A stretch of 64,000 nucleotides of DNA from Lutraria lutraria (lineage: Eukaryota; Mollusca; Bivalvia; Venerida; Mactridae). The number at the start of each line of letters is the position of its first letter. The stretch's first letter is position 1. The translations under genes were made by a program, and so were the position numbers. The notes beneath the pieces were generated by a model, which worked only from the letters and a program-made list of their open reading frames with translations, was not told the DNA's origin and did no database searches. The stretch covers positions 1,548,819-1,612,818 of the forward strand of contig OZ026847.1 of assembly GCA_964023205.1 (NCBI GenBank), in the 5' to 3' direction. Shown piece after piece: positions 24,226-37,600 of the stretch.

Positions 24226-27200
24226 GTAAGTAGTTAATTAACACTTATATACATTTAGCTGAATCATCGAGGGTTGTGTTCACGTCTGTTAGCTATAAAC
24301 GTGAATTATACTTTAATAATACGACCGTAAATTTGACAGAATTATTTATGATTGGTCTAAAATGACTATAATTTACTTATATTAAAATTTATATAATTGT
24401 GAATACTCTTTATAATGGTTCAATGCTTTCTACGTCTCAAAGTTAACATGAAATAAATGTATGGTGTCCTGTCGAGGACATCATCTATTATGATTGTGTC
24501 ATCAACACAAATGTGGCGAAATTATGACTTCACTCCATAGTGTTTCTTAACCTCGTCTCAAGATTGTATTTTATTGGCATGCATTAATTTCGTTGACGCC
24601 TGATTGTCTAGATTTATTGAACAATTACTTTTAAAATGTTAATTTCTGATTTGTCGCTGTAACGTTGCACGTATGCATTGCAAATTGAAAAAAAAGATCG
24701 AACATTTCCACATGACACGCAGTTTGAATTATGTGAATCAATCGGCCGAGTTCAGAAAAGTTAATGCTATAGATTTGATCATATTTAAATTTAAAGGCCA
24801 CCTGTCAATAATGGCCACATTTAATTCCCAAGGGTGCCCTTTGTTCACAGGTTTGGCTGTAATGTAAAGAGAATTTTATATCGCTCTTCCGTATTTGCAT
24901 GTTTTTTTTTCCAATCAAACATGTCTGCATGGTCGAAATAAGTAAGCAATCAATTGAATATTTCATTTTAAAAAATCTTATACTAACATAATTAATTAAT
25001 TATACAGTAACACAGGGTGGCCTTTGTTCACACGTTTGACTGTATATGAATATTACAACCCTCTACATGTACACTGAAACTGTTGTCGTGTTTTGGGTGA
25101 CCTTTGCTCTTATTGTTGTTGAGATATGATAAGATAACGTCATTTCCTGGAGTCTGTTCTTTAATTAACCGACGAAGTCCGAGTATTTTATTGTCTAGTT
25201 TACGGTTCTGAGCTAAAAGTCTTGATGGACATCGTGGTACTTAAACTGGTACCCCGTAGTCCCTTCCAGCATAGAGGTTGCACAGTCGTTTGGATATAAG
25301 AACGGGGTACCAGTTGGTGCGATAATTTGTTGCTGATTCGGCGATTTTAAGATTAAACTATTTGGACATTTATTATTATTACTTCTCATGCCATCTATAC
25401 ATAATTAAAGTTAATTGGTACCTACGTTATTTTGTTGTTTATGAACGTATATACATGTCAGAGATGATCACATCATGTGCTACGTTAGAGTCGAATTGAT
25501 ACTAGCTATATAAATATAAGTTTGCAAGGTATGCAAATTATCCCATGCTCGTCGTTACTGAACTTTATGTCACAGAACGCATACTTAATTATTTCTCTTT
25601 GAAGTAAAGTTAAATGGACACGTGGTGTGCACACTGTGTGCTATTTATTCGAAATGCAATTTACTGCCAACTGCATACATTATGTGTATCATATACTTCT
25701 GATGTCTAATAAATAGCTTGGTTCATAAATACACTGACGTTAAAACATTTTCTATATAATTAACATGGTAAAGGGAAAGTATATATTTCAACAAAAAGTA
25801 TGATATTATACATAATGTTGGTTTACCAATACATACAGTATATGATACAGGCTTCAGTTGGTTCTGCGAGATAATAGCTAACCACAGTTTAGCATGAACT
25901 ATCCAGTATATGTTGTTTGTTTTAAAATAATGTTTTAACTTAGGCTGATATCTCATGTGTCCAGTTTTAGATCTAAATTGTGGTCTGATATCATAATGGT
26001 ATCTTTTTAAATAAAAACAACATGTCTATTATTGTTAAGAACAACAGTGATATTCAAGTAATTGTACGTATTAGAACAAAGTATTACATTTAGAAGACAC
26101 GTGTGTGTGTTTATTTATGTACGCTTCTGACATATTCATCATTTAAATGTGTTATAACATTGAACATACAACATTCATTGTTCACACATACCATGCAACT
26201 ATTGAATGAAATACAAGGACCTATAAAATAGGAAGGTGCAGGACAAATGTGTCAGTTTCTGTCTAAGTCTTCATAGAACATTCTCACAAAATGAGGAAGA
26301 CTTTCGACAATTAGCTTACTTCTTTGAAACATTGAAAGGAGATAAAAAATATATAATTATTATTATGTTATCAGATAATTCAAGTAAGGTTTGATATGAA
26401 ATGTGTGATAAAGCTTTAAACAACGGTATTACAACACATGACACCCACTTATGGCATTAAAGGAACATTCACGATTTTAGCCTATTGGTCAATAAATAAA
26501 ACCTATAAAGTAGGCCTACATTTTTTTTAGTATCAAGTATCTTCTTATTAAGATATGTAATATATGAAGATTATTGGCAAACTTTTGCAATCGACCTTCA
26601 CGAATAAGGAAATAACATATTACGTTGTATGTCTATTCACCTATTCAACATGTTTGTGGTAAGAGCTATTCAGTCTGATAGTTTGTATTCGACAGACTTG
26701 TAGATAATTCTCATTCAAACAAGATGCAAGAATATCATCACATAAAACAGTGAACAGGAATACATGATCTTTAGTAGTAGATATTTGTCACATTATAAGC
26801 GACACATGCTAATTGGTACACACATTATTTAAAACGCAGAATTGGTTATAATCCTTTACAGATTAACACCATATCCTAGACGGAGTATTTAACATACAAT
26901 TATTTTAAATATGTTAGTTATATCAAGGAGGGTCAGCTTATATAAAATTGATTGGATTAAAATCGATTAAAAAAGATTGCGATTAAATGTATTATTACAT
27001 TATTGTAATACAAGTTGTAGTAGATAACTAATTAATTATCACATGTGCTTGAGTAAAGCTCATTATAATGTGGAATGTATTATCAACCAAGATTATGTCT
27101 CGCTTTAAGCGAAAAAGGGTACATTTATGCATCATTAATTTTTTTGTTGTTGTTGTTATTTTTTTTGTTTGTTAAATAAGCGATTTGTTGTTAACCTATT

Positions 27201-28305
27201 TATGTCTAATGTCTACATAAATATATTCCTTTTAAGCAGCTATGTTCCTAAGCAGACGGCAAATTCAATGTTGTCTGCACATGATTTTAATTTGTACTAT
27301 TTTGGATCAAAATTCTGCCAAATATCTCTATTTTAAGGAATGGGTCTGTCCAAAGTGGAAGTTGGAAGACCCTATTGTAAAAATATGGGTATTAATGTGT
27401 TAATATTTACTTGTTGTCAGTTTGGGATGCTTGTGTTAGACTCAGTTGGGTTGATTGCAGTAAATGACAGCTGTATTTGAATAAAACAATCGGTTCAAGT
27501 AATTCAGACAAGTAATTTTTACAACAGAAGATTATAAAATGACAATTTTGAAATACTTAAAGTCGATATGATATCAGAAAATGACTCAAAGTTGTATCAG
27601 ACGTCGATATATAATAGTTATAGTCTCTTAACATGATTGATAAAATCTTATATAAAATTTTGTCACGTGATATAATACGATTCGCCTGCAGCTGTAATGT
27701 TGCAATATGCACTATTTCACTATCGTTTCGTATGTTCGTGGGTTTATTGTTATAATTCTATATAGCACATTATTTATGATTATATTCGTCCCCTTTCAAC
27801 AATACGTGTTTATATAAGACATATGTTCAATCTCGTGTTCTATTCTTCATTTTGACATTAAGCTGTTTGAATGTTCATGTTGTTGATTATATGAAAAATC
27901 AGCACACGTTATTGCACAAGGCTAGTTAAGTTTGTTTTCATAGAAATATCCTTTTTAGTTTAGGTATCTAGTTTCCATATGATATATGTTATGACTAATT
28001 ATGACCACGTGCGTGTCTATCGTTCATTTTATTTAGGAAGATCAGTGTCTGTGTTGTTTTATACTTTTTCATGATACAGTATTTTGATAATAATGACTGA
28101 AATGTAACTTCCTTTTGGCGTGGATGTCGCACGTTCATCTGGTGTCTGGGAACTGGTGTAAGGGGTGGAGGTATGAAAGTCCATATACATGTACATTAGA
28201 TCTGATACAAGACAAGCCATTGATATAAACATAATGGTTGAAAACAGCGTAAAACGGAGGTACACATCTATTAACTGAATCATAAATGTATACATATAAA
28301 GCTCT
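24226..28305. other. AT-rich intronic sequence with MITE fragments
   Basis: Partial copies of the TACAGTCAAACCTGTG MITE are seen at about 24794-24862 (GGCCACCTGTCAATAATGGC, ending CAGGTTTGGCTGTA) and about 25014-25047 (GGCCTTTGTTCACACGTTTG). Otherwise no gene or clear repeat is visible. Confidence 0.5.
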
Positions 28306-28421
28306 GTTTTCTGTAGCTGATATAGTGATCTAATGTTTTCTGTAGCTGATATAGTGATCTAATGTTTTCTGTAGCTGATATAGTGATCTAATGTTTTCTG
28401 TAGCTGATATAGTGATCTAAT
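28306..28421 (+). repeat. 29-bp tandem repeat, four copies
   Basis: The unit begins GTTTTCTGTAGCTGATATAG and ends TGATCTAAT. The four copies are essentially identical, which implies recent amplification. Confidence 0.95.
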
Positions 28422-28670
28422 TGAAACTTATTTTTGATAGGAAGGTTACAAGCTGACAAGGTTACAGTCTCGTTGATATACATGTACGTTGTTAAATTGT
28501 CACGACACGACTAAACAATGGGTCAAGTCACTCTTGATATTAACAACAGGATTGGCAAACTTTGAATTGTCTATTTTGTGCAGCGTCTTTAAAAACTTGA
28601 TAAACAAAATGTTGATTCCAATTGGTCTGTTCTTGTGGATTGTCTATACCATTGGTTTATATCTAGATTT

Positions 28671-28739
28671 ATGGATATAACAGGACACACTGTCCACACC
28701 ACAGTTAATGTCATAACTCCTGATACAAACAATTACACG
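28671..28739 (+). CDS. Weak candidate alternative first exon (23 codons)
   Basis: ATG at 28671 opens a Thr-rich frame (MDITGHTVHTTVNVITPDTN...) ending at ACG|GTGAGT in phase 0, compatible with the acceptor at 47078. The ATG context is ordinary (TTTATGG). It is shorter and less distinctive than 23243-23497 and may be chance. Confidence 0.25.
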
Positions 28740-28984
28740 GTGAGTATTTCCTCCAGTAGTTTTATGGGTGTGTAACCAGATATCACTTGACGACAATGTA
28801 GTGTTTTAGTACTATTTCATCATTCTTTATTACCCGTATTCAATCATTTGTACAAATATATGACGCGAAATATTTCTCTGACGTTCCCTCGTATGATTTA
28901 ATGCAATTGTATAATATAGTAATATATCTAGTTTTATGTACATATAGACGCACCTTCGGCATAATGCTTGCCTATGTAATAGGA

Positions 28985-29085
28985 GGAAGAAATCAATGCA
29001 CCTGATGCAGGGCTCGAACCTGATGCAGGGCTCGAACCCGCTACCTCCAGCTTGCAAGTCAGAATCTCTAGCAACATGAGCTAAT
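28985..29085 (-). mobile_element. tRNA-derived SINE head with duplicated B box
   Basis: Read on the - strand, TTAGCTCATGTTGCTAGAG resembles an A box. It is followed by GGTAGCGGGTTCGAGCCCTG with a clear B box (GGTTCGAGCCC). The B-box segment with its trailing TGCATCA is then directly repeated. The stems do not fold as a clean functional tRNA, so I call it a SINE fragment or tRNA pseudogene. Confidence 0.55.
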
Positions 29086-29130
29086 GAGGCTGGTTAATAC
29101 CACAGCCAACAAATACGATATATTTACTAT

Positions 29131-29275
29131 ACTGTTACACCTAAATTATGTCCCCTTTAATTCTACATATATTTTCCATACTGTTACACCTAAATTATGT
29201 CCCCTTTAATTCTACATATATTTGCCACACTGTTACACCTAAATTATGTCCCCTTTAATTCTACATATATTTTCC
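29131..29275 (+). repeat. 49-bp tandem repeat, about three copies
   Basis: The unit starts ACTGTTACACCTAAATTATG and continues TCCCCTTTAATTCTACATAT. Three near-identical copies are present. Confidence 0.9.
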
Positions 29276-29280
29276 GGGTA

Positions 29281-30354
29281 TTGCACTTCAGCTAAAACTT
29301 CCGGGTGAAAATCTGGTAGCGAGAATGTGATATTTAAAGAACACAAAATTGTGTAATTATTCAGATGAAATGAATGTGTTTTAATATCGTAAATATTATA
29401 TGGATTCTATTTTCTTTTATATAATGCTATTTGAATGATCGCTTGTTAAATTTAACATTTCACAGGTGTGTAACCTTGTCAGATTTGTTACTGAATACAA
29501 TATATTGTAACTGTTAAAGGTGACATTGGTCTAAGTAATTTTGTCATATCATTAAAGTGATTAGCCACTTTTAAAAACAAATCTGTAGTATATTTTAAGT
29601 CACAAAATAAAACATCATATTTTCCCCATCAATTTAATGATCAGGGTATGATAAACTTGCCTACGTCTTTTCACCTCATAACATAAACACCTGATATTTG
29701 TTTTGAATATATTGACATAGATATAAAGATATTAAATTCTTAAATTCAGGATATACTTGAAAGTTCAGACAGAGATAAAAATTAAGTACGACTTTATATC
29801 TTCACTCCAGACGTATCGTGTTTGCCAAGGATTAAAGAAAAAAGTAAAATTAGCCGGATTTACTCTTATAAATCAATGCTGTGAACTGTAAGGGTCCCGT
29901 TGTTTACAAGGGCACACTAACATCTGACACAAGCAACAATTTCCACGTTTATTCATAAAAGTCGTTAACATTTTTGTATAGGTTATAGTGCATAATTGGG
30001 CGTTCTTAGTTCGTAAACAAGTTGAAAGCTAAAGGAACGATAGAACACGTACTGCAGTTAAATATGAAGATTTTGAACACTCGAAGATACATTCTACCCG
30101 TCTTAGTGCTCCGCATGCGCTGTCCTTCGAAACTAAGTATTGAGAACGTCGGTTTTATATTCTATTAATTAAGATAAGAAAGTCAAAACCTTGTCACTGA
30201 TTGGATAAGTAGGTGGGATGAGCTTTAACTGTTGTTATAGATCTGTGTTGTTGATATTTTCACATTCCTCCTTTATAAGGGAAGTTCTTTGATTTATTGG
30301 CGTGTTTTTGTCTGAGACTTTAGAGACACAATTTTCTACCGTAAGAACTGAAGT
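29281..30354. other. Intronic sequence, nothing recognised
   Basis: AT-rich sequence with no coding or repeat structure that I can support. Confidence 0.4.
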
Positions 30355-30523
30355 TACAGTCAAACTTCTGTTAGCGTCAACCTGCCTCTGAATAAAGGTC
30401 ATTCTTTTAAAACCGTCATTATTCATTTAGAACAATATTGACCTTCGAATAAAGGTCACCTGTCAATAAAGGTCATATTTTGTATTTTCTCTAGGGTGGT
30501 CTTTGTTCACAGGTTTTACTGTA
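30355..30523 (+). mobile_element. MITE, TACAGTCAAACCTGTG family (unexpanded)
   Basis: It starts TACAGTCAAACTTCTGTTAG and ends GTTCACAGGTTTTACTGTA. The interior holds CGAATAAAGGTCACCTGTCA followed by ATAAAGGTCATATTTTGT. This is the closest single-copy ancestor of the 17-bp array unit. Confidence 0.8.
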
Positions 30524-30560
30524 TATTTACAAATTAATTGTAATTTATACCAAGAAAATA

Positions 30561-30579
30561 CCCCCCCCCCCCCCCCCCC
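30561..30579. repeat. Poly-C run of 19 bases
   Basis: An uninterrupted run of C. A second run of 14 C is at 34391-34404. Their lengths are prone to sequencing error. Confidence 0.9.
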
Positions 30580-33394
30580 TGCTAGTAAAATGATATTCTA
30601 AAAATACCTCAATTTAACTGACTCAGTGATAGTCGGATTGTTTAATTTGATGTCTATAAAAATTGTCTGCTAACATTTTAAAAAGTTGCCGATGACATAA
30701 TTTACTTACTTAGCTAACATAACTATTTGATTTTCTTATATACATGGCTTATTATACATTGTAATGTCGCTGATTAAGTTGACAGTTTTTAATTAACCAA
30801 ACTGTGAAACACGTATATAATTAGTCTACTTTTCTCAATACTAGTTGTACAAAAATCATCTTTTTGAGTGACCAAAGCCATCGCCTATGTTCGTATTAAA
30901 TACATGTACGGTGTTTGCTCCGAAGTGTTGTAAACTCGGAAGATATTATAAGAAAATTCAGTTCAGTTTATTCACAAATTGGCATATACTAGTACATGCC
31001 TTAAGGTGAAATTTATTAATACATGTATATATATAAACAGAAGATATTGGAATGATCAGCATGAAATTGGTATGTTTTATTTTATGTATAATTTGGCATG
31101 GCTTTAAGTATATAATTTTTAAGGATTTGGTGTTGCATTTGCATGTGATAGTAGTTTGAACCGATTATAAGGTGACGTAAAATATGTATCTGTGGTATAT
31201 GACCTATCCTTGTATTAGATTGGGACCTTACCTTAGGGCTCAGCGACTGACAAGAATACGACAAAGGTAACAAAACAACATAGGTACCAGGGTGTGTTTA
31301 CAACATGGTACAACGAAAACAAACGTATTGAAATTTATGTCTGAACAGGATGAGATAACAAAATATTGCGAATTTTGTGATAAATGTTACAATAATACAT
31401 TGAGGGTATTACTTGTAAGACAAATAATGACACTATTGTCAATCACTACCTTTATATTGTTAGATAAGGGGACGATGGTTCTCAGTGGATTGATATAAGG
31501 ATCACTTGAGGCTTATAAGGACTTACCGACTTATTATTTCACGAGATCTGGTTGGTCGAGAGCTCAGCATGACCCTTATATTGTGGTGATATATATCAAA
31601 TTAGTGCTTTATATGTGTCACCATGATATTTGATTTAATTTTGTGTGGATTTCAGATATGATAGGACTTAAGGGTGACTGGCTTAAAGTAGGTCGTATTT
31701 TGTTTGTGTCCCTAGTTTAACCAATTTGAGAATCTCTTTTACGTATATTCATATGATCAGAGGCATTATATGCCGATAATACCAATAAACTAAAACTCTA
31801 TTGTATGTAAACAAGACGATCGATGTACTTCTGTATAAGTCTGAAATAAAAATTATGTTCTGTTCAGTTCTGTATCCCAATCAAGTATAGACAGTGAAGA
31901 AATAGTTTTATAAACAACATAGCTTACCATCATCATTACTCGTTTATTTCATTGTTCTCTTTTTACTTTTTATCTTTCTGCTTTGTTTTATTCTGTTTTT
32001 TTTTTGTGGTTAAATGGAATGTGACGTTTGTTCATATCTTGTTTTATGCTACTATAGTTACGTAGTAGTACATTAATTTGCATTATTAATTAATTGATAG
32101 ATATGAGTTTAATCCATCAAACTGTCATATTAATATATATCATGGTGATTATATTTTATACTATATGACAAAGTCTTCTTAAACCAAGAAATCTTATGTC
32201 CGAACCATGATTGCACGAGCATGTATTTATCAAGTCCTATTCTTATTTTACACAAAACGTTCAAATATTTTGGAACTTGACCTGACCAATTGATCACTTG
32301 ATGATGCTAAATTGAACCAAATTTTAACAGAGGAATTGTACTTAATACGACTGGACGGTTCGATTTCATTACACTTTTTTGCTTCGAAAATGACGAATAA
32401 ACTAAAGGCATGCATTACTGTAATAAGATCAGTGTTCATGATTTTGTGTTTTAAGCCGCAAGCGACACTTTAAATAATCTACATAAAGTTACATGATGTC
32501 CACGTTTGAACATCCCAGTACTACGCCAACATTAAACTAATCCTAGTACTGTATGTTACTAATACACTGTTGGACACATACGACTGTCAGCTACCATCAA
32601 TTACCAGGAGTACAAGTGACAAAACTAATGTCATAACTTTACCTACGCTTAATTTATTACTATAATCATAAAATGTACTCCATTAGTTACAAAAAATAGT
32701 TACACGATAACAAACCATACTACTCTTACTAGATATTTTACTAGTTTTTTGTTGATACTTTTATGGTATGAAACAAAATGATGCAAAGGACTAAACTTTG
32801 AAGTGAATGTCGTTTTCAAAGCAGTACTAATTGTAACGTTGTTGTTTTTTTACAAAAGGCGGACGAGAGAGAATATTTACTGTACAATATGGTATCTATA
32901 ATATGTTGTCTCTGTCATTTCTGTATCAACGATAGCATGGCAAATGTAATTAGAACAAAAAAAGAGGATTATTTCTAACACGATTAAGTTTGTTTCAAAA
33001 CAATGAACTAAAATGAGCATGGTTACTTGATGATTACAATACCATCTTATAATTGTTGGTCTCCTGCTTCCCCTTAAAAAGGGATACATTTCGTTCTATT
33101 CATTGGCAATTTGACAATTAGCCTGTTACCATTTATGATAAACCATGTTGCTATACTTGATGGCTACAGTGCTCATACCTTATAGAACCCGGATGACCAT
33201 AAGAGTTCAATAAAAATCACCCAATGCACAGTAAGCTATTATAATTATCTTAATGTTGTTTAAATTTAAGTAGGACGTATTATATAAAACGTTATATGTA
33301 GCTCATGTTAGTTTTGTAAATAATTTATACATAACTTGTTCATAACCTTGTATGATAACAAATATCAACAGGTTCCGGTTATATATCGGTTATA
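30580..33394. other. AT-rich intronic sequence; weak candidate first exon at 31337-31414
   Basis: ATG at 31337 opens MSEQDEITKYCEFCDKCYNN..., 26 codons to a weaker donor (CTT|GTAAGA) in phase 0. The Cys pattern C-x2-C-x2-C is notable, but the evidence is thin. Nothing else is recognised. Confidence 0.25.
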
Positions 33395-33603
33395 TATGTA
33401 TGTGTAAAACTACAATGTATGTGTAAAACTACAATGTATGTGTAAAACTACAATGTATGTGTAAAACTACAATGTATGTGTATAACTACAATGTATGTGT
33501 AAAACTACAATGTATGTGTAAAACTACAATGTATGTGTAAAACTACAATGTATGTGTAAAACTACAATGTATGTGTAAAACTACAATGTATGTGTAAAAC
33601 TAC
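33395..33603 (+). repeat. 19-bp tandem repeat, about 11 copies
   Basis: The unit is ATGTATGTGTAAAACTACA. Copies are almost identical, with one TATAACT variant at about 33481. Confidence 0.95.
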
Positions 33604-34009
33604 TTTAGATACAATTAGAATCCCTCTTATCTACAGGTGTTGTCATTACAGTTTTTGTTATGTACTGATTGTGTGTAGATTCTTAGTCACGAGAATATCA
33701 GTTAAAGATAAACATAATCGACTTATTTCCACTGAATTTTACATAGCCTTGTCTCATTAATGCCAATAATTGGCTCCACATCTCATCTTATTGTTTTATA
33801 GAGAACTGATTTCTGTAGAAATGATACTTCAGAGATAATTGACGTCATTCAGTGGATAAGATTAAACCTCAAGTTTTCAGTGAAAATGATTGATGATAGA
33901 AATTGAATATGAGCATTTTTATATTAAAAGTAGCAACCATTAAACAGACATAAGGTTTTGTTTTGACACGCGTTGTTTGTTATCTATATGAGTACAAATA
34001 TATAATATT

Positions 34010-34145
34010 ATCAAACCTGTGAACAAAGGTCAACATTGGGAGAGACATAATATGACCTTTATACAGAGGTCAGTTTGTTCTAAATAATCATTTTTTAAAG
34101 ACTGGCCTTTATTCGGAGGTGGCCACCAACACAGGTTTGACTGTA
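34010..34145 (-). mobile_element. MITE, TACAGTCAAACCTGTG family, opposite orientation
   Basis: The right end (ACACAGGTTTGACTGTA) and left end (TCAAACCTGTGAACAAAGG) define the inverted repeat. The interior (AATATGACCTTTATACAGAG) is the complement of the GAATAAAGG blocks seen in + strand copies. Confidence 0.75.
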
Positions 34146-34610
34146 CATACCAAAAAAGAAATATGTAAGATTATATTTAATGGAAAGTTCGTATTCTATC
34201 ACATTTATTTTTGATAATCCGACAGAAAGACTTGTTGCGCTTATGGGTACATTTTACTGCCATGCCAACGAAAATACTATTTTTACATATTATTTGTCTG
34301 GAAAAATAAGTCTAGGACCACTGTCGAATGTTACGTTTTGGCTTCACGTTACATTATAACGAGACAATTAAATCCTAGATAATTAGCCGACCCCCCCCCC
34401 CCCCTCCCTGTTAAACACATTTACTAGTTCTACGGTATATTCAGACTCAACAGTACATCTGTATTGTAGCAATGCTGTGTAATAATTCACTGTACTTTGT
34501 GCTATCTTTTTTATCAGTTCACTATTTGACACTTATAACATTTTTGTGATTATGTTTCATGTTTTATGACAAGTTATATATTTGTTTAGTTGGGTAATTT
34601 ATGGCTATTT

Positions 34611-37600
34611 TGACGTCAACATTGTGTTTTAGATCGTCCACTCTCAACATTGTGTTTTAGATCATTTACTGTTATAGTATAACAAAGTGATAGAATGATA
34701 GAAGTGTATGTCAGTATCCACCAGGACAATACAAACTTATCGTTCACTCTCAACAATGTGTTTTAGATCGTTCACTCTTAACATTGTGTTTTAGATCGTT
34801 CACTCTCAACATTGTGTTTTAGATTGTTCACTCTCAACAATGTGTTTTAGATCGTTCACTCTTTACATTGTGTTTTAGATCGTTCACTCTCAACAATGTG
34901 TTTTAGATCGTTCACTCTCAACAATGTGTTTTAGATCGTTCACTCTCAACAATGTGTTTTAGATCGTTCACTCTCAACAATGTGTTTTAGATCGTTCACT
35001 CTCAACATTGTGTTTTAGATCGTTCACTCTCAACAATGTGTTTTAGATCGTTCACTCTCAACAATGTTTTTTAGATCGTTCACTCTCAACAATGTTTTAG
35101 ATCGTTCACTCTCAACAATGTTTTAGATCGTTCACGTCAACATTGTGTTTTAGATCGTTCACGTCAACATTGTGTTTTAGATCGTTCACGTCAACATTGT
35201 GTTTTAGATCGTTCACTCTCAACATTGTGTTTTAGATCGTTCACGTCAACATTGTGTTTTAGATCGTTCACTCTCAACAATGTGTTTTAGATCGTTCACT
35301 CTCAACAATGTGTTTTAGATCGTTCACTCTCAACAATGTGTTTTAGATCGTTCACTCTCAACAATGTTTTTTAGATCGTTCACTCTCAACAATGTTTTAG
35401 ATCGTTCACTCTCAACAATGTTTTAGATCGTTCACGTCAACATTGTGTTTTAGATCGTTCACGTCAACATTGTGTTTTAGATCGTTCACTCTCAACAATG
35501 TTTTAGATCGTTCACTCTCAACAATGTTTTAGATCGTTCACTCTCAACAATGTGTTTTAGATCGTTCACGTCAACATTGTGTTTTAGATCGTTCACGTCA
35601 ACATTGTGTTTTAGATCGTTCACGTCAACATTGTGTTTTAGATCGTTCACTCTCAACAATGTGTTTTAGATCGTTCACGTCAACATTGTGTTTTAGATCG
35701 TTCAGTCTCAACAATGTTTTAGATCGTTCACGTCAACATTGTGTTTTAGATCGTTCACGTCAACAATGTGTTTTAGATCGTTCACGTCAACATTGTGTTT
35801 TAGATCGTTCACTCTCAACATTGTTTTAGATCGTTCACGTCAACAATGTGTTTTAGATCGTTCACTCTCAACAATGTGTTTTAGATCGTTCACGTCAACA
35901 TTGTGTTTTAGATCGTTCACGTCAACATTGTGTTTTAGATCGTTCACTCTCAACATTGTTTTAGATCGTTCACGTCAACATTGTGTTTTAGATCGTTCAC
36001 GTCAACATTGTGTTTTAGATCGTTCACTCTCAACAATGTGTTTTAGATCGTTCACTCTCAACAATGTGTTTTAGGTCGTTCACTCTCAACATTGTTTTAG
36101 ATCGTTCACGTCAACATTGTGTTTTAGATCGTTCACGTCAACATTGTGTTTTAGATCGTTCACGTCAACATTGTGTTTTAGATCGTTCACGTCAACATTG
36201 TGTTTTAGATCGTTCACTCTCAACAATGTGTTTTAGATCGTTCACGTCAACATTGTGTTTTAGATCGTTCACTCTCAACAATGTTTTAGATCGTTCACGT
36301 CAACATTGTGTTTTAGATCGTTCACGTCAACAATGTGTTTTAGATCGTTCACGTCAACATTGTGTTTTAGATCGTTCACTCTCAACATTGTTTTAGATCG
36401 TTCACGTCAACAATGTGTTTTAGATCGTTCACTCTCAACAATGTGTTTTAGATCGTTCACGTCAACATTGTGTTTTAGATCGTTCACGTCAACATTGTGT
36501 TTTAGATCGTTCACTCTCAACATTGTTTTAGATCGTTCACGTCAACAATGTGTTTTAGATCGTTCACTCTCAACAATGTGTTTTAGATCGTTCACGTCAA
36601 CATTGTGTTTTAGATCGTTCACGTCAACATTGTGTTTTAGATCGTTCACGTCAACATTGTGTTTTAGATCGTTCACTCTCAACAATGTGTTTTAGATCGT
36701 TCACGTCAACATTGTGTTTTAGATCGTTCACGTCAACATTGTGTTTTAGATCGTTCACTCTCGACAATGTGTTTTAGATCGTTCACTCTCAACAATGTGT
36801 TTTAGATCGTTCACTCTCAACATTGTTTTAGATCGTTCACGTCAACATTGTGTTTTAGATCGTTCACGTCAACATTGTGTTTTAGATCGTTCACGTCAAC
36901 ATTGTGTTTTAGATCGTTCACGTCAACATTGTGTTTTAGATCGTTCACGTCAACATTGTGTTTTAGATCGTTCACTCTCAACAATGTGTTTTAGATCGTT
37001 CACGTCAACATTGTGTTTTAGATCGTTCACGTCAACATTGTGTTTTAGATCGTTCACTCTCAACAATGTGTTTTAGATCGTTCACGTCAACATTGTGTTT
37101 TAGATCGTTCACTCTCAACAATGTGTTTTAGATCGTTCACTCTCAACAATGTGTTTTAGATCGTTCACGTCAACATTGTGTTTTAGATCGTTCACGTCAA
37201 CATTGTGTTTTAGATCGTTCACTCTCAACAATGTGTTTTAGATCGTTCACTCTCAACAATGTGTTTTAGATCGTTCACTCTCAACATTGTTTTAGATCGT
37301 TCACGTCAACATTGTGTTTTAGATCGTTCACGTCAACATTGTGTTTTAGATCGTTCACGTCAACATTGTGTTTTAGATCGTTCACGTCAACATTGTGTTT
37401 TAGATCGTTCACTCTCAACAATGTTTTAGATCGTTCACGTCAACATTGTGTTTTAGATCGTTCACGTCAACATTGTGTTTTAGATCGTTCACTCTCAACA
37501 ATGTTTTAGATCGTTCACGTCAACAATGTGTTTTAGATCGTTCACGTCAACATTGTGTTTTAGATCGTTCACGTCAACATTGTGTTTTAGATCGTTCACT

